From the NCBI GenBank assembly GCA_025356075.1, contig JANXUT010000048.1, positions 1 through 64,000 on the forward strand: a stretch of DNA of 64,000 bases. The letters are read 5' to 3'. Made by a program: the position numbers and the translations under genes. Source of the DNA: Pseudomonadota bacterium (GTDB lineage: Bacteria; Pseudomonadota; Gammaproteobacteria; Steroidobacterales; Steroidobacteraceae). The notes below the pieces were generated by a model. That model did no database searches and was not told where the DNA came from. It worked only from the letters and a program-made list of their open reading frames with translations. This document shows, one piece after another, positions 10,278-20,692 of this stretch; the stretch's first letter is position 1, and each line of letters begins with the position of its first letter.

Positions 10278-10904
10278 ATGCCGTCTGCTCCCACCCAGCT
10301 CTACTCTTTTCCGGGCCAGCTCGGCCGGCGTGGCACGACGATGGCCGCCGTCTTCGGGCTGCACATACTGCTCGCGATCGGCCTGATCGCCGGCATGAAG
10401 CTCAGACCGCCGGTTCCGGTGACCGCGACGCCACCACCGCCGACCATCGTCAAGGAACCCCCCGCGCATGTCGCGCCCGTCCGCCCTCCGACCGGCCTCG
10501 ACTTGAATCGCGTGCTGCCACGGGTCGAGCCGCCGGACATTCCGGATTTGAAGCGCACTCCGGATGCGATCGTGATCCCCTCGACGCCGATACCCGTCGT
10601 GTCCGGCGACAGCGTCGAGCCGGTGGTGGCCGTCAGTGGCGTGCGGGTGCTCCGGGGCGACCGGCCGTTCTATCCGGCGGCGCTAAGGCGCGCCGGCAAG
10701 GAGGGCTCGGTCGGCGTGCGCGTTCGCGTCGGGGCGACCGGCCGCGCGGAGCTCGTGGAAGTCGCGGACTCGAGCGGCTTCACCGCGTTCGATACATCCG
10801 CAGTGGAGGCCGTGAAGCGCTGGATCTTCACGCCCGCCCAGACCGCGACGGGTCCCATCACGAGCTGGGTGACGTTCAAGGTGACCTTCCGGCTCACCGA
10901 TTGA
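10278..10904 (+). CDS. TonB-family energy transducer protein
   Basis: The 208-residue protein has a short cytoplasmic N-terminus and one membrane helix (about 22-40, MAAVFGLHILLAIGLIAGM). A Pro-rich periplasmic linker (PPPPTIVKEPPAH, VRPPTG, VEPPDIPD) follows, then a C-terminal TonB fold with FYPAALRRAGKEGSVGVRVRV and AVEAVKRWIFTPA. Such proteins couple the proton-motive force to outer-membrane transporters. No exbB, exbD or receptor gene lies beside it, so the partner is unknown. It has its own promoter candidate and ends at a strong hairpin. Confidence 0.85.
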   Translation: MPSAPTQLYSFPGQLGRRGTTMAAVFGLHILLAIGLIAGMKLRPPVPVTATPPPPTIVKEPPAHVAPVRPPTGLDLNRVLPRVEPPDIPDLKRTPDAIVIPSTPIPVVSGDSVEPVVAVSGVRVLRGDRPFYPAALRRAGKEGSVGVRVRVGATGRAELVEVADSSGFTAFDTSAVEAVKRWIFTPAQTATGPITSWVTFKVTFRLTD

Positions 10905-10925
10905 GCGGACTTGACGCGCCGAGGT

Positions 10926-10959
10926 GCGACAGCCCGGCCGCCGGCGGCCGGGCTGTCGC
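10926..10959. terminator. Perfect 15-bp hairpin between convergent genes
   Basis: CGACAGCCCGGCCG is followed by CCGG and then its exact reverse complement; one further G-C pair closes the stem at 15 bp with a 4-base loop. It sits 21 bp after the TonB-like stop and 56 bp from the end of convergent mtgA. No T-tract follows on either side, so it may serve as a bidirectional or RNA-stabilising hairpin, not a classical intrinsic terminator. Confidence 0.65.
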
Positions 10960-11015
10960 TGGTCGGGCGCGACTCCGGGCGGTGATTCGCGCGTCGGGCA
11001 CAGGGCGGGGCACCC

Positions 11016-11744
11016 TCAGCGTGCCGCGCCGTCGACTTCGCGGATGTAGTTCGCGCCGCCGAGCGAGTTCATCTGCTCGATGACCCACGCCTGCCGGCGT
11101 GCCATGTACGCGCCGGGATGCTCGAGCTTCAGTCGCTTCGGGTTTGGCAGTACCGTCGCGAGCAGCGCCGCCTGGGCCTGCGACACGTGCGCGGGGTCGG
11201 TGTGGAAGTAGCGTGGCGCGGCCGCGCCGATCCCGTAGACGCCCGGGCCGAACTCGGCGATGTTGAGGTAGACCTCGAGGATGCGCTGCTTCGGCCACAT
11301 GAGCTCGATCAGCAGCGTGAAGTAGGCCTCGAACCCCTTGCGCACGAAGCTCTGCCCGGGCCACAGGAACAGGTTCTTCGCGACTTGCTGGCTGATCGTG
11401 CTTGCGCCGCGCAGGCGCTTGCCGCGTTCGCGCTCCTTGATCGCCTCATCGATCGCCTCGAAGTCGAAGCCCGGGTGGAACGCGAACTTCTGGTCCTCCG
11501 AGGCGATCACCGCGAGCTTCACGTGCCGCGAGATCCGCTCATAAGGCGTCCAGCGGTGATCGGCGCGCCACGCGTAGTCCCGCGCGAGCCACGCATCCAC
11601 GTAGTCGTGCACGATGAACGCGCTCGAGACGGGCGGCACGAACCGAAGGAGCAGGACTACCAGCACGCTCGAGGCGATGCCGGCGGCGATCAGCCAGAGG
11701 AGGAGGTTCCGCAGCCGCCGCCAGAACCCGACCGCGGCCGCCAT
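11016..11744 (-). CDS. mtgA: Monofunctional biosynthetic peptidoglycan transglycosylase
   Basis: MtgA is a family GT51 enzyme that polymerises lipid II. The 242-residue product has one N-terminal membrane anchor (about 14-35). The catalytic Glu83 lies in VIASEDQKFAFHPGFD, and the GT51 motifs RGASTISQQVAKNLFLWP and EVYLNIAEFGPGVYGIGAAA are intact. It has no transpeptidase domain, as expected for the monofunctional form. ppiB lies 10 bp upstream on the same strand and may be co-transcribed. Confidence 0.95.
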   Translation of the reverse strand: MAAAVGFWRRLRNLLLWLIAAGIASSVLVVLLLRFVPPVSSAFIVHDYVDAWLARDYAWRADHRWTPYERISRHVKLAVIASEDQKFAFHPGFDFEAIDEAIKERERGKRLRGASTISQQVAKNLFLWPGQSFVRKGFEAYFTLLIELMWPKQRILEVYLNIAEFGPGVYGIGAAAPRYFHTDPAHVSQAQAALLATVLPNPKRLKLEHPGAYMARRQAWVIEQMNSLGGANYIREVDGAAR

Positions 11745-11754
11745 CGGCGCGCGG

Positions 11755-12243
11755 TCAGCTCTCGACGACCGTGACGGACTCGAGGACGACGGGCTCGACC
11801 GGCACGTCCTCGTGGTGGCCGCGGCTCGCGGTCGCGACCGCCGCGATCTTGTCGACGACGTCCATGCCCTGCATCACGTGCGCGAACACCGCGTAGCCCT
11901 CGTTGCCCTTGCCGGGGTCCAGGAACGCGTTGTCCTTCAGGTTTACGAAGAACTGCGAGGTCGCGCTGTCCGGGTCGTTGGTGCGGGCCATCGACAGGCT
12001 GCCGCGGCGGTTCTTGAGGCCGTTCGATGCCTCGTTCTTGATCGGCGCCCGCGTCTTCTTCTGCGCCATGTCGGCGGTCAGGCCACCGCCCTGGATCACG
12101 AAGTTCGGGATCACGCGGTGGAACACCGTGCCGTCGAAGTGCCCGGACTCGACGTAGGCGAGGAAATTCTTGCAGCTGATCGGCGCCTCTTCACGGTGCA
12201 GCTCGATCGAGAAGCTGCCGAGCGAGGTCTGGAACTTGATCAC
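11755..12243 (-). CDS. ppiB: Cyclophilin-type peptidyl-prolyl cis-trans isomerase
   Basis: This is a 162-residue cyclophilin with no signal peptide, so cytosolic. Core motifs are VFHRVIPNFVIQGGG (about 40-54), SLSMARTNDPDSATSQFFVNL and YAVFAHVMQGMDVVDKI. The family catalyses prolyl isomerisation in protein folding. It lies between prmC and mtgA on the minus strand. Confidence 0.93.
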   Translation of the reverse strand: MIKFQTSLGSFSIELHREEAPISCKNFLAYVESGHFDGTVFHRVIPNFVIQGGGLTADMAQKKTRAPIKNEASNGLKNRRGSLSMARTNDPDSATSQFFVNLKDNAFLDPGKGNEGYAVFAHVMQGMDVVDKIAAVATASRGHHEDVPVEPVVLESVTVVES

Positions 12244-12281
12244 GGTAGGAATCTCCGGGTGGGCGGCCTTGAGGCGCCATT

Positions 12282-13111
12282 CTAGCCGGGCTTAACCCCG
12301 AGCGTCGCGCGCTCGAGCGACGCCAGGTCCCGATGAGTCTCGATCGAGGCCAGTCCCGCGGCGCCGAGGAGCCGGCGGCAGGCCTCGCCTTGCAGCGCGC
12401 CGTGCTCGAGGATGAGTACCCCCGAGTCCTCGAGGTGCGAGCGGGCGCCCGCCGCGATCGCCTCGAGTGCCTCGAGCCCGCTCGCCCCCGCCACCAGGGC
12501 AGCCCGCGGCTCGAAGGCGAGCTCGGGCGAGGCAAGGTGCGGATCGGAATCGGCGAGGTAGGGCGGGTTCGCGACGATCACCCGGTAGTGCTCCTGCTCG
12601 ACCGGCGCGTACCAGTCGCCGAGGAGGGTGCGGGCGTTGTCGAGGCCTAGCCGCCGCCGGTTCCGTTCAGCGACGGCGAGCGCTGCCTCGCTCGCATCGA
12701 CGAGGTCGACGGCGACCGCCGGTCGCTCGCGCGCGATGGCAAGTCCGATCGCGCCGCTGCCGGTGCCCAAGTCGAGCACGCGCCCCGGGCCCACCGGCAG
12801 CCGCGCGAGCGCGAGCTCGACGAGCAGCTCCGTCTCCGGCCGCGGCACCAGTACCGCGGCCTCGACGCCAAGGCTGAGCGTCCAGAACTCGCGCCGGCCC
12901 ACGAGGTAGGCGACCGGCTCGCCCTCGAGGCGACGCTCGACCAGCGCCTCGAACGCCGCCGTCGCACGCGCATCGAGCGGTTGCTCGCCCCGCCCAAGCA
13001 GCCGGCCACGCTCAAGGCTGAGCACGTGCGCGAGCAGGAGCTCGGCATCGAGCCTGGCGCTACCCGAGTGCCGGGCGAGGCGGGCGGTCGCGCGCGCGAG
13101 CGCGGCGGCGA

Positions 13112-13115
<4 letters not shown>
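12282..13115 (-). CDS. prmC: Release factor glutamine methyltransferase PrmC
   Basis: PrmC methylates the Gln of the GGQ motif in release factors. The 277-residue protein shows a SAM-binding motif DLGTGSG (115-121) and the substrate motif NPPY (183-186), with [10 protein letters not shown] (91-100) before them. The GTG/ATG region at its start overlaps the end of prfA, which encodes its substrate; hemA-prfA-prmC is a classic gammaproteobacterial operon. Confidence 0.96.
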
Positions 13116-14187
<1,072 letters not shown>

Positions 14188-14191
<4 letters not shown>

Positions 14192-15438
14192 TCGCGGTCC
14201 GGCTCGAGGTCGAAGAGCCGCCGCGCCGCATCGACCAGGCGCTCATCGCCCGCCTCGCCCGCCTGGCGAAGCTGGTGGGTCGGCGCATGCAGCAGCCGGT
14301 TGGTCAGTGTGTCGGCGAGGTAGGTGAGCACATCCTCCGGGCTCCGGCCGCTCGCGAGGAGCCGCGCGGCGTCCTCCAGCGTCTGCGCGCGCAGGCTCTC
14401 GGCGCTCGACCGGAGCTGGCGGATCGTCGGCACCGCGTGCTGGCCCCGAAGGCCGGTCATGAAGCGCGCGACTTCCTCCTCGATCAGCACGCGCGCCTGG
14501 CGCGCCTCGTCCTCGCGCGCCTGCAGGTTCTGGCTGACGAAGCCCTGCAGGTCATCGAGCGTGTAGAGGTAGACGTCCTCGAAGTCGGCGACCGCGGCCT
14601 CGATGTCGCGGGGCACGGCGATGTCGACCATGAACATCGGCCGCCGGCGCCGCGCGAGGAGCGCGGCCGCCACGTCGCGCGCGGTGATTACCGCGTGCGG
14701 GCTCGCGGTGCTCGAGACCACGATGTCAGCTTCCGGCAGGTGCTGGGGTAGCGCATCGAGCGTGATGGCGGAGGCGTTGAACTCGGCGGCGAGCGCCTGG
14801 GCGCGATCGAGGCTGCGGTTGGCGATGATCATGCGCTTCAGGCCCTGCGCGTGCAGGTGGCGCGCCGCGAGCGCGATCGTGTCGCCGGCGCCTACGAGGA
14901 GCGCGGTGTGCTGCGCGAAGCCCGCGAACACCGTGCGCGCCAGGCTGACGGCGGCGTAGGCGACCGAGACTGCGTTCGCGCCGATGCGCGTCTCGGTACG
15001 CACGCGCTTGGCGACCGAGAACGTCGCCTGGAACAGCCGGTTCAGCATCGGTCCCGCGGTGCCGCTCTCCTGCGCCGCGCGGTAGGCATCTTTCAGCTGG
15101 CCGAGGATCTGTGCCTCGCCGATCACCATCGAGTCGAGCCCCGAGGCGACCGCGAAGGCGTGCTCGACCGCCGCCGCCTCATGGCGCTCGTACAGGCTCC
15201 CCGCGAGGCTGCGGCCGATGCCGTGGTAGCGCTCGAGCCAGGCGCCCAAGTCCGCCGGCGCCTCGAGCACGCAGTAGAGTTCGGTGCGGTTGCAGGTCGA
15301 GACGATGACGTTTTCGCGCGCGCCGCCGCTCGCGAGCGCGCGCAGCGCGTTCGGCAGGTGATCGGCTTCGAAGACCACCTTCTCACGCACCTCAAGGGGT
15401 GCCGTGCGATGGTTGATCCCGACGACAACGAGCGGCAT
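14188..15438 (-). CDS. hemA: Glutamyl-tRNA reductase
   Basis: HemA reduces glutamyl-tRNA to glutamate-1-semialdehyde, the first committed step of C5 tetrapyrrole synthesis. The 416-residue protein starts [20 protein letters not shown], has the catalytic Cys49 in STCNRTELY, a Rossmann motif [11 protein letters not shown], and the dimerisation domain at the C-terminus. The open frame continues 97 codons upstream with Arg-rich sequence that has no family similarity, so I set the ATG at 15438. It is divergent from the TPR lipoprotein gene. Confidence 0.96.
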
Positions 15439-15548
15439 GCGGGGCCTGGGTGGGTCGGGTAGCCACGGATTGTCCGGCACCGCGCCAGACAGGGCAAGCA
15501 TACCCGTCCCGGCCGGGGCCGCCGCAGGCCTTGCGATATAGTGCCGCC

Positions 15549-17210
15549 ATGCCGCGAATCCACCCTTTCCGCCTCGCCGCGTGCCTGTGCCTCGGCGCCG
15601 CGACCGCCGCCTGTACCTCGCTGCCGGGCTCCCGAAGCCCCGGCGTCCACATGCTGATGGGCGAGGTGGCCGCCGAGCGCGGCGAGTTCGAGCGCGCCGC
15701 GCACGAATACCGCCTCGCGGCCGCGGCAAGCGGCGATGCCAAGATCGCCGAGCGCGCCGCGCGGCTCGCCTTTGACAATGGCCAGGAGCGCGAGCTCGAG
15801 CGCATCGCGCACGAATGGCTCGTGCGCGACCCGAAGAGCGAAGTTGCGCTCAGGTTCAGCGCCGTTGCGCTCCTGCAGCTCGACCGGCGCGCCGAGGCGG
15901 CGGCCCAGTTCGCGCGCCTCGTCGAGAGCGCTTACCCGACGCCGGGCGATGCGTTCATCGCGCTCAATGAGTCCCTCGGCGACCTTCGCAACGACACCGC
16001 CGCAGCCGGGACCATTGGTCTGCTTGCCGCGCGCTACCCGGCGGTCCCGCAGGCCGAGTACGCACACGCATCGCTCGCGCTCTCCGCCGGCGACTCGCCG
16101 ACCGCGCTCGCGGCGATTCGCCGCGCGCTCGCGCTCAAGCCCGTCTGGCGCGAGGCCCGCTGGCTCGAGGCGCGCGCCCTCATCGCCGGTGGCGACTGCG
16201 CGCAGGGCCTTGCGGGCGCAGGCGCCCTCGCGGCCGAGTCTAGCGATGGCGATCGGCTCCTCTATGCGTGGCTGCTCGCCGCCTGCGACCGGCAGGCCGA
16301 GGCGCGGCCATTCTTCGAGGACCTCGCGCGCGGCACCAACGCCCGCGCGGAGGCGCTCGAGGGACTCGCGAGCCTCGATCTCGATGCGCGTCGCTGGGAC
16401 GAGGCGACCAACCACTACACCGAGATGCTCGCGACGGGCCGCAACACCGACCGGGCGTTCTACGGCCTCGCGGTCGTCGCCGACCGCAAGGGCGAGGCAA
16501 CCAAGGCGATCAGGCTCTACGCCCGCGTCGCGGCGGGTCCGCGCGCCATCGCAGCCCAACTGCGCGCCTACCGGTTGCTGCTCGGCCAGGGCTTGGGGGA
16601 GATCGCCGCGCGCCAGCTCGATGAGTTCATCGCGACGGCCCCGGAGAATCGCGTCGCGACGACGGCCGGGCGCGCGCAGATCCTCGCCGAGCTCGGCCGC
16701 AGCGCGGATGCGCTCGCGCTGCTTGGCCGCGCGACGGCCGCGTATCCCGATCGCGAGGAGTTTCGCTACGCCCGCGCCGAGGTGCTCGAGCGCAGCGGCG
16801 ACGTCGGCCGGGCGGTGGCGGAGCTGCGGCAGGTCGCGCGCGCGCGACCGGATGATGCGACCGCGCAGAACGCGCTCGGGTTCACCCTCGCCGAGCACTG
16901 GCTCGACCTGCCGGAGGCGGAGGCGCGCATCCGCGCCGCGCTCGCGGCGCGCCCGGACAGCCCGGCGATTCGCGATAGCCTCGGCTGGGTGCTCTATCGG
17001 CGCGGGCGCTCGGCGGAGGCGCTCGAGTGGCTGAAGCGCGCCTACGCGAACGACCCGGATCCAGAGATCGCGACGCACCTCGGCGAGACCCAGTGGTCGC
17101 TCGGCGATCGCGCCGGCGCCGAAAAGACCTGGCGCGAGGCACTCGAGCGCTCGCCGGAGGATGCGCACCTCAAGGACGCGCTGAAGCACCACCTCGGCAC
17201 GCCGCCGTGA
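15549..17210 (+). CDS. TPR-repeat lipoprotein
   Basis: The 553-residue product opens with a signal peptide and a probable lipobox ending TAAC (about 18-21), followed by tetratricopeptide repeats along its whole length, for example AAERGEFERAAHEYRLAAAA near the start and a DSPAIRDSLGWVLYRRGRSAEALEWLKRAY-type repeat near the end. I set the start at the ATG before the signal peptide. A TPR protein in this position upstream of lolB and ispE is common in Pseudomonas and Xanthomonas relatives. Its precise function is unknown; an envelope scaffold role is inference. Confidence 0.85.
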   Translation: MPRIHPFRLAACLCLGAATAACTSLPGSRSPGVHMLMGEVAAERGEFERAAHEYRLAAAASGDAKIAERAARLAFDNGQERELERIAHEWLVRDPKSEVALRFSAVALLQLDRRAEAAAQFARLVESAYPTPGDAFIALNESLGDLRNDTAAAGTIGLLAARYPAVPQAEYAHASLALSAGDSPTALAAIRRALALKPVWREARWLEARALIAGGDCAQGLAGAGALAAESSDGDRLLYAWLLAACDRQAEARPFFEDLARGTNARAEALEGLASLDLDARRWDEATNHYTEMLATGRNTDRAFYGLAVVADRKGEATKAIRLYARVAAGPRAIAAQLRAYRLLLGQGLGEIAARQLDEFIATAPENRVATTAGRAQILAELGRSADALALLGRATAAYPDREEFRYARAEVLERSGDVGRAVAELRQVARARPDDATAQNALGFTLAEHWLDLPEAEARIRAALAARPDSPAIRDSLGWVLYRRGRSAEALEWLKRAYANDPDPEIATHLGETQWSLGDRAGAEKTWREALERSPEDAHLKDALKHHLGTPP

Positions 17211-17794
17211 CGCTGAAGTGGCTGGCGCTGCTCGCGCTCGCGATGCTGGGCGCCTGCCAGACGCTGCCGCCACCGGCGGCTGCCCCGACGCCAGGCGCGC
17301 AGGCGGCGCTCGCCACGCTCGACACCTGGCGGGCCCGCGGCCGCGTCGCGGTGCGCTCGACCGCGGAGGGTTTCAGCGCGAGCTTCGACTGGCGCGAGGC
17401 GGCCGGCCGCGGTGAAATCGACGTCCGCGGCCCCCTCGGCGCCGGCGCCGCCCGCATCACCCGCAGCGCTAATTCGATCCGGATCGAGACCGCGAGCGGC
17501 GCGCCGCTCGAGATTGCAGCGCCGTTCGCCGCGCTCGAGTCAGAGCTGACGGCGCGCCTCGGCTTTCCGCTGCCGATCGGGCCCTTGCGCTACTGGCTGC
17601 TCGGGGTACCCGACCCCGCGCTCGCGAGCGAGGCGAGCGCGGGTGGATTCGCGCAGGCGGGCTGGACGGTGGCACTCCAGCAGTTCGCGCCGGTCGCGGG
17701 TGCGCCGGGTCCGCTGCCTTCCCGGCTGGTCCTCAAGCGCGAGGCGACGGAGATCCGGGTGCTCGTTTCGACCTGGACGGTCACCTCCCCGTGA
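17207..17794 (+). CDS. lolB: Outer-membrane lipoprotein insertion protein LolB
   Basis: LolB receives lipoproteins from LolA and inserts them into the outer membrane. The product (195 residues from the GTG overlapping the TPR gene stop) has a signal peptide with lipobox LGAC. The mature part contains WRARGRVAVRSTAEGFSASFDWRE, the conserved opening strands of the LolB fold, and FPLPIGPLRYWLLGVPDP. The frame extends upstream only within the TPR gene. ispE overlaps its stop by 4 bp, matching the usual lolB-ispE-prs order. Confidence 0.93.
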   Translation: MTLKWLALLALAMLGACQTLPPPAAAPTPGAQAALATLDTWRARGRVAVRSTAEGFSASFDWREAAGRGEIDVRGPLGAGAARITRSANSIRIETASGAPLEIAAPFAALESELTARLGFPLPIGPLRYWLLGVPDPALASEASAGGFAQAGWTVALQQFAPVAGAPGPLPSRLVLKREATEIRVLVSTWTVTSP

Positions 17795-18672
17795 GCGCGG
17801 CGTCGTGGCCGGCGCCCGCCAAGCTGAACCTGTTCCTGCACGTGACCGGCCGCCGGGCGGACGGGTACCACGAGCTGCAGACGCTGTTCCAGCTCATCGA
17901 CCTCGCGGATGAGCTCCGTATCGGCCTCAGGAGCGATGGCCGGATCGTCCGTTCGGGCACGCCGATCGAGGGCGGGGCCACGCAGGACCTCGTCGTGCGG
18001 GCCGCCGAGCGCCTGATGGCGGAGGTGGGTGGCCGGGTGCCGGGCGCCGACATCGAGCTCACGAAGCGGATTCCGGTCGGTGCCGGGCTCGGGGGCGGCA
18101 GCTCCGATGCCGCGACGACGCTCGTGGCCCTGAACGAGCTCTGGCGGCTCGGGCTCCCCGCCGCGCATCTCGCCCGGCTCGGTCTCGAGCTCGGGGCCGA
18201 CGTTCCGGTTTTTATCCACGGCGCCAGCGCCTTGGCCGAGGGGATCGGCGAGCGACTCGTGCCCGTTGCGCTCCCCCGGGCGGCCTTCGCGGTGGTCTTT
18301 CCGGGGGTCCCGGTCCGCACCGCGGAGGTATTCCAGGCGCCTGAATTGACAAGAAATTCTCCCGTCATCACAATACCCGGCTTTCTGTCGTCGGACTGGT
18401 CCGCGCGGCCGCTGCCGGGCCGCAATGACCTCGAGCCGGTGGTTGCGAGTCGAGAGCCGGCCGTGCGGGCGGCGCTCGAGTGGCTGAACGCGCGCGGCCG
18501 CGCGCGGATGACAGGTTCGGGTGCCGCGGTCTTCGCGGCCTTCGCGACCGCGGCGGCGGCGAGGGCATCGCTCGAGGGCTTGCCGGCGGAGTGGGAAGGA
18601 TTCGTGGTAACGGGGCTTGTGCGATCGCCGCTTGCGGCGCGCGTGGCCGCCGAGCGTAGCGGCGGCCGCTAG
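17791..18672 (+). CDS. ispE: 4-diphosphocytidyl-2-C-methyl-D-erythritol kinase
   Basis: IspE phosphorylates CDP-methylerythritol in the MEP isoprenoid pathway. The 293-residue GHMP kinase has the N-terminal PAPAKLNLFLHVTGRRADGYHELQT block (conserved Lys and Asp) and the ATP-binding loop PVGAGLGGGSSDAA (about 92-105). GSGAAVFAAF lies in the C-terminal domain. GTG start overlaps lolB. A tRNA-Gln gene follows 25 bp after the stop. Confidence 0.96.
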   Translation: MSAASWPAPAKLNLFLHVTGRRADGYHELQTLFQLIDLADELRIGLRSDGRIVRSGTPIEGGATQDLVVRAAERLMAEVGGRVPGADIELTKRIPVGAGLGGGSSDAATTLVALNELWRLGLPAAHLARLGLELGADVPVFIHGASALAEGIGERLVPVALPRAAFAVVFPGVPVRTAEVFQAPELTRNSPVITIPGFLSSDWSARPLPGRNDLEPVVASREPAVRAALEWLNARGRARMTGSGAAVFAAFATAAAARASLEGLPAEWEGFVVTGLVRSPLAARVAAERSGGR

Positions 18673-18697
18673 CCGGAGCGACTTTACGGGTTGCGGG

Positions 18698-18772
18698 TGG
18701 GGCGTAGCCAAGTGGTACGGCAGCGGGTTTTGATCCCGCCATGCGAAGGTTCGAATCCTTCCGCCCCAGCCA
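18698..18772 (+). tRNA. tRNA-Gln (anticodon TTG)
   Basis: A complete cloverleaf of 75 nt including an encoded CCA. The acceptor TGGGGCG pairs with CGCCCCA, the anticodon loop is TTTTGAT and the T arm is GAAGG-TTCGAAT-CCTTC. It lies between ispE and prs, a position shared with many gammaproteobacteria. Confidence 0.97.
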
Positions 18773-18814
18773 CTTGTACGGGCCGACGAGGTTAGGAAGC
18801 GCGGGGAGCAGGTA

Positions 18815-19768
18815 GTGTCCGAGTCGCAAATGGCGGTTTTTGCGGGTAGTGCGAACCCCGGGCTCGCGCAGGATATCGCTCGCCACCTGATGATGCCGCT
18901 CGGGCGCGCCTGGGTCGGGCGCTTCAGCGACGGGGAGGTCACGGTCGAGCTCATGGAGAACGTCCGCGGCCGCGACGTGTTCATCGTCCAGCCGACCTCG
19001 CCTCCGGCCAACGATCACTTGATGGAACTCCTCGTCATGGCCGATGCCTGCCGGCGCGCGAGCGCAGGGCGGATCACGGCGGTGATCCCGTACTTCGGCT
19101 ACGCCCGCCAGGACCGGCGGCCGCGCGCGACGCGCGTCGCGATCACCGCGAAGCTCGTCGCCAACATGATCGCCGGCGCCGGCGTCAGCCGCCTCCTGAC
19201 GATCGACCTGCACGCCGACCAGATCCAGGGGTTCTTCGACATCCCAGTCGACAACGTGTACGCATCGCCAGTGCTGCTCGGCGATGCGTGGAAGCAGAAG
19301 TACGAGAAGATGATCGTCGTCTCGCCCGATGTCGGCGGCGTCGTGCGCGCGCGGGCGCTGGCGAAGCGCCTCGACGATGCGGACCTCGCGATCATCGACA
19401 AGCGCCGGCCGCGGCCGAACGAGTCGAAGGTGATGAACATCATCGGCGATGTCGAGGGCAAGAGCTGCGTGATGGTCGATGACATGGTCGACACAGCCGG
19501 CACCCTCTGCACGGCCGCGCAGGCGCTCAAGGACGAGGGCGCCGTCAAGGTCGTCGCCTACATCACCCACGCGGTGCTGTCGGGCCAGGCGATCGAGCGG
19601 ATCTCCGCGTCCGTGCTCGATGAACTCGTCGTGACCGACACGATCGCGCTCAGGGACAACGCGCGCGCCTGCACGAAGATCAGGCAGCTGTCGGTCGCGG
19701 GCCTCCTCGCCGAGACGATGCGCCGGATCCGCGACGAGGAGTCGGTGAGTTCCCTCTACATCGACTAG
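18815..19768 (+). CDS. prs: Ribose-phosphate pyrophosphokinase
   Basis: Prs makes PRPP from ribose 5-phosphate and ATP for nucleotide, His and Trp synthesis. The 317-residue protein has the ATP-loop segment [10 protein letters not shown] (about 96-105), [14 protein letters not shown], and the PRPP loop [13 protein letters not shown] (about 219-231). The start is GTG 42 bp after tRNA-Gln. A run of eight T follows about 8 bases after the stop, without a clear preceding hairpin. Confidence 0.97.
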   Translation: MSESQMAVFAGSANPGLAQDIARHLMMPLGRAWVGRFSDGEVTVELMENVRGRDVFIVQPTSPPANDHLMELLVMADACRRASAGRITAVIPYFGYARQDRRPRATRVAITAKLVANMIAGAGVSRLLTIDLHADQIQGFFDIPVDNVYASPVLLGDAWKQKYEKMIVVSPDVGGVVRARALAKRLDDADLAIIDKRRPRPNESKVMNIIGDVEGKSCVMVDDMVDTAGTLCTAAQALKDEGAVKVVAYITHAVLSGQAIERISASVLDELVVTDTIALRDNARACTKIRQLSVAGLLAETMRRIRDEESVSSLYID

Positions 19769-19867
19769 CGCGGCAATTTTTTTTCCGGTGGCACGGTGCC
19801 GCCGGATGACGCAGCGGGGTTCGTTCTGGTCGCGGACGGCTCCGGCTGCTACTTCAAGGAGACTGTG

Positions 19868-20611
19868 ATGAAGATGTCTTTCGAACTGACCGCGGAGTTC
19901 CGCGATGACCAGGGGAAGGGTGCGAGCCGCCGCCTGCGTCACGCTGGACGTGTTCCCGCGATCCTGTACGGCGGCAAGCGCGAGCCGCGCGCGCTGTCGC
20001 TGGATCACACCAAGCTGCAGTTGGCACTCGAGAACGAGAAGTTCTACTCCTCGATCATGCAGCTGAAAGTCGGCGAGCAGACGCAGGCGGCGCTCTTGCG
20101 TGACGTGCAGCGCCACCCCTGGAAGAACCAGGTCGTGCACGTCGACCTGCAGCGCGTCTACGAGGACGAGCAGATCCGCCTGTCAGTGCCCCTGCACTTC
20201 ACGGGCGCGGCGGCGGCGCCGGGCGTCAAGACCGAGGGCGGCATGATGTCGCACCTGCGGAACGACCTCGTCGTCGAGTGCCTGCCGAAGGACCTGCCGG
20301 AGTACATCGAGGTCGATGTCTCGGGCCTGCACCTCAACGAGTCGCTGCACCTCTCCGACGTCAAGATCCCGGCCGGGGTGACCTCGGTCGAGCTCGCCGG
20401 CGGCAAGAACCCCTCGATCGTCGCGGTGCACGCGATGCGCGCCGAGGAGGTCGAGGTGGTGGCGGCGGCACCGGCCGAAGGCGTGGCAGCGGCAGCGGCA
20501 GCGGGCGCAGCGGCGCCGGCGGCAGCCGGCGCTGCGGCACCGGCGGCGGGCGAGAAGAAGGCGGCCGAGCCTGCCAAGAAGGACGAGGCGAAGAAGGACG
20601 CGAAGAAGTAA
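19868..20611 (+). CDS. rplY: Ribosomal protein bL25, long CTC/TL5 form
   Basis: bL25 binds 5S rRNA. The 247-residue product has the L25 domain (SFELTAEFRDDQGKGASRRL through VVHVDLQRVY, about residues 3-98) and the C-terminal TL5 domain. An extended tail of Ala/Pro repeats then ends in Lys/Glu-rich sequence (EKKAAEPAKKDEAKKDAKK). I chose the ATG at 19868 because an AAGGAG box (19856-19861) sits 6 bases before it; frame upstream lacks similarity. The prs-rplY-pth-ychF order is typical. Confidence 0.93.
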   Translation: MKMSFELTAEFRDDQGKGASRRLRHAGRVPAILYGGKREPRALSLDHTKLQLALENEKFYSSIMQLKVGEQTQAALLRDVQRHPWKNQVVHVDLQRVYEDEQIRLSVPLHFTGAAAAPGVKTEGGMMSHLRNDLVVECLPKDLPEYIEVDVSGLHLNESLHLSDVKIPAGVTSVELAGGKNPSIVAVHAMRAEEVEVVAAAPAEGVAAAAAAGAAAPAAAGAAAPAAGEKKAAEPAKKDEAKKDAKK

Positions 20612-20633
20612 GCCGCGCCTGTCGCCTGTGGCC

Positions 20634-20665
20634 ACCGGGCCGCGCTCCTCGGGGTGCGGCCCGGT
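20634..20665 (+). terminator. Hairpin between rplY and pth
   Basis: ACCGGGCCGC (20634-20643) and its exact reverse complement (20656-20665) form a 10-bp stem with a 12-base loop, followed by CGCTTT. It could end rplY transcription or attenuate read-through into pth. Confidence 0.55.
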
Positions 20666-20692
20666 CGCTTTCGGCGGCGGCGAGCGACGCTT

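Noticed and set aside
15123-17273. A 716-codon open frame on the minus strand across hemA and the TPR gene
   Set aside because: Antisense shadow; the real genes on both strands have clear family motifs and starts.
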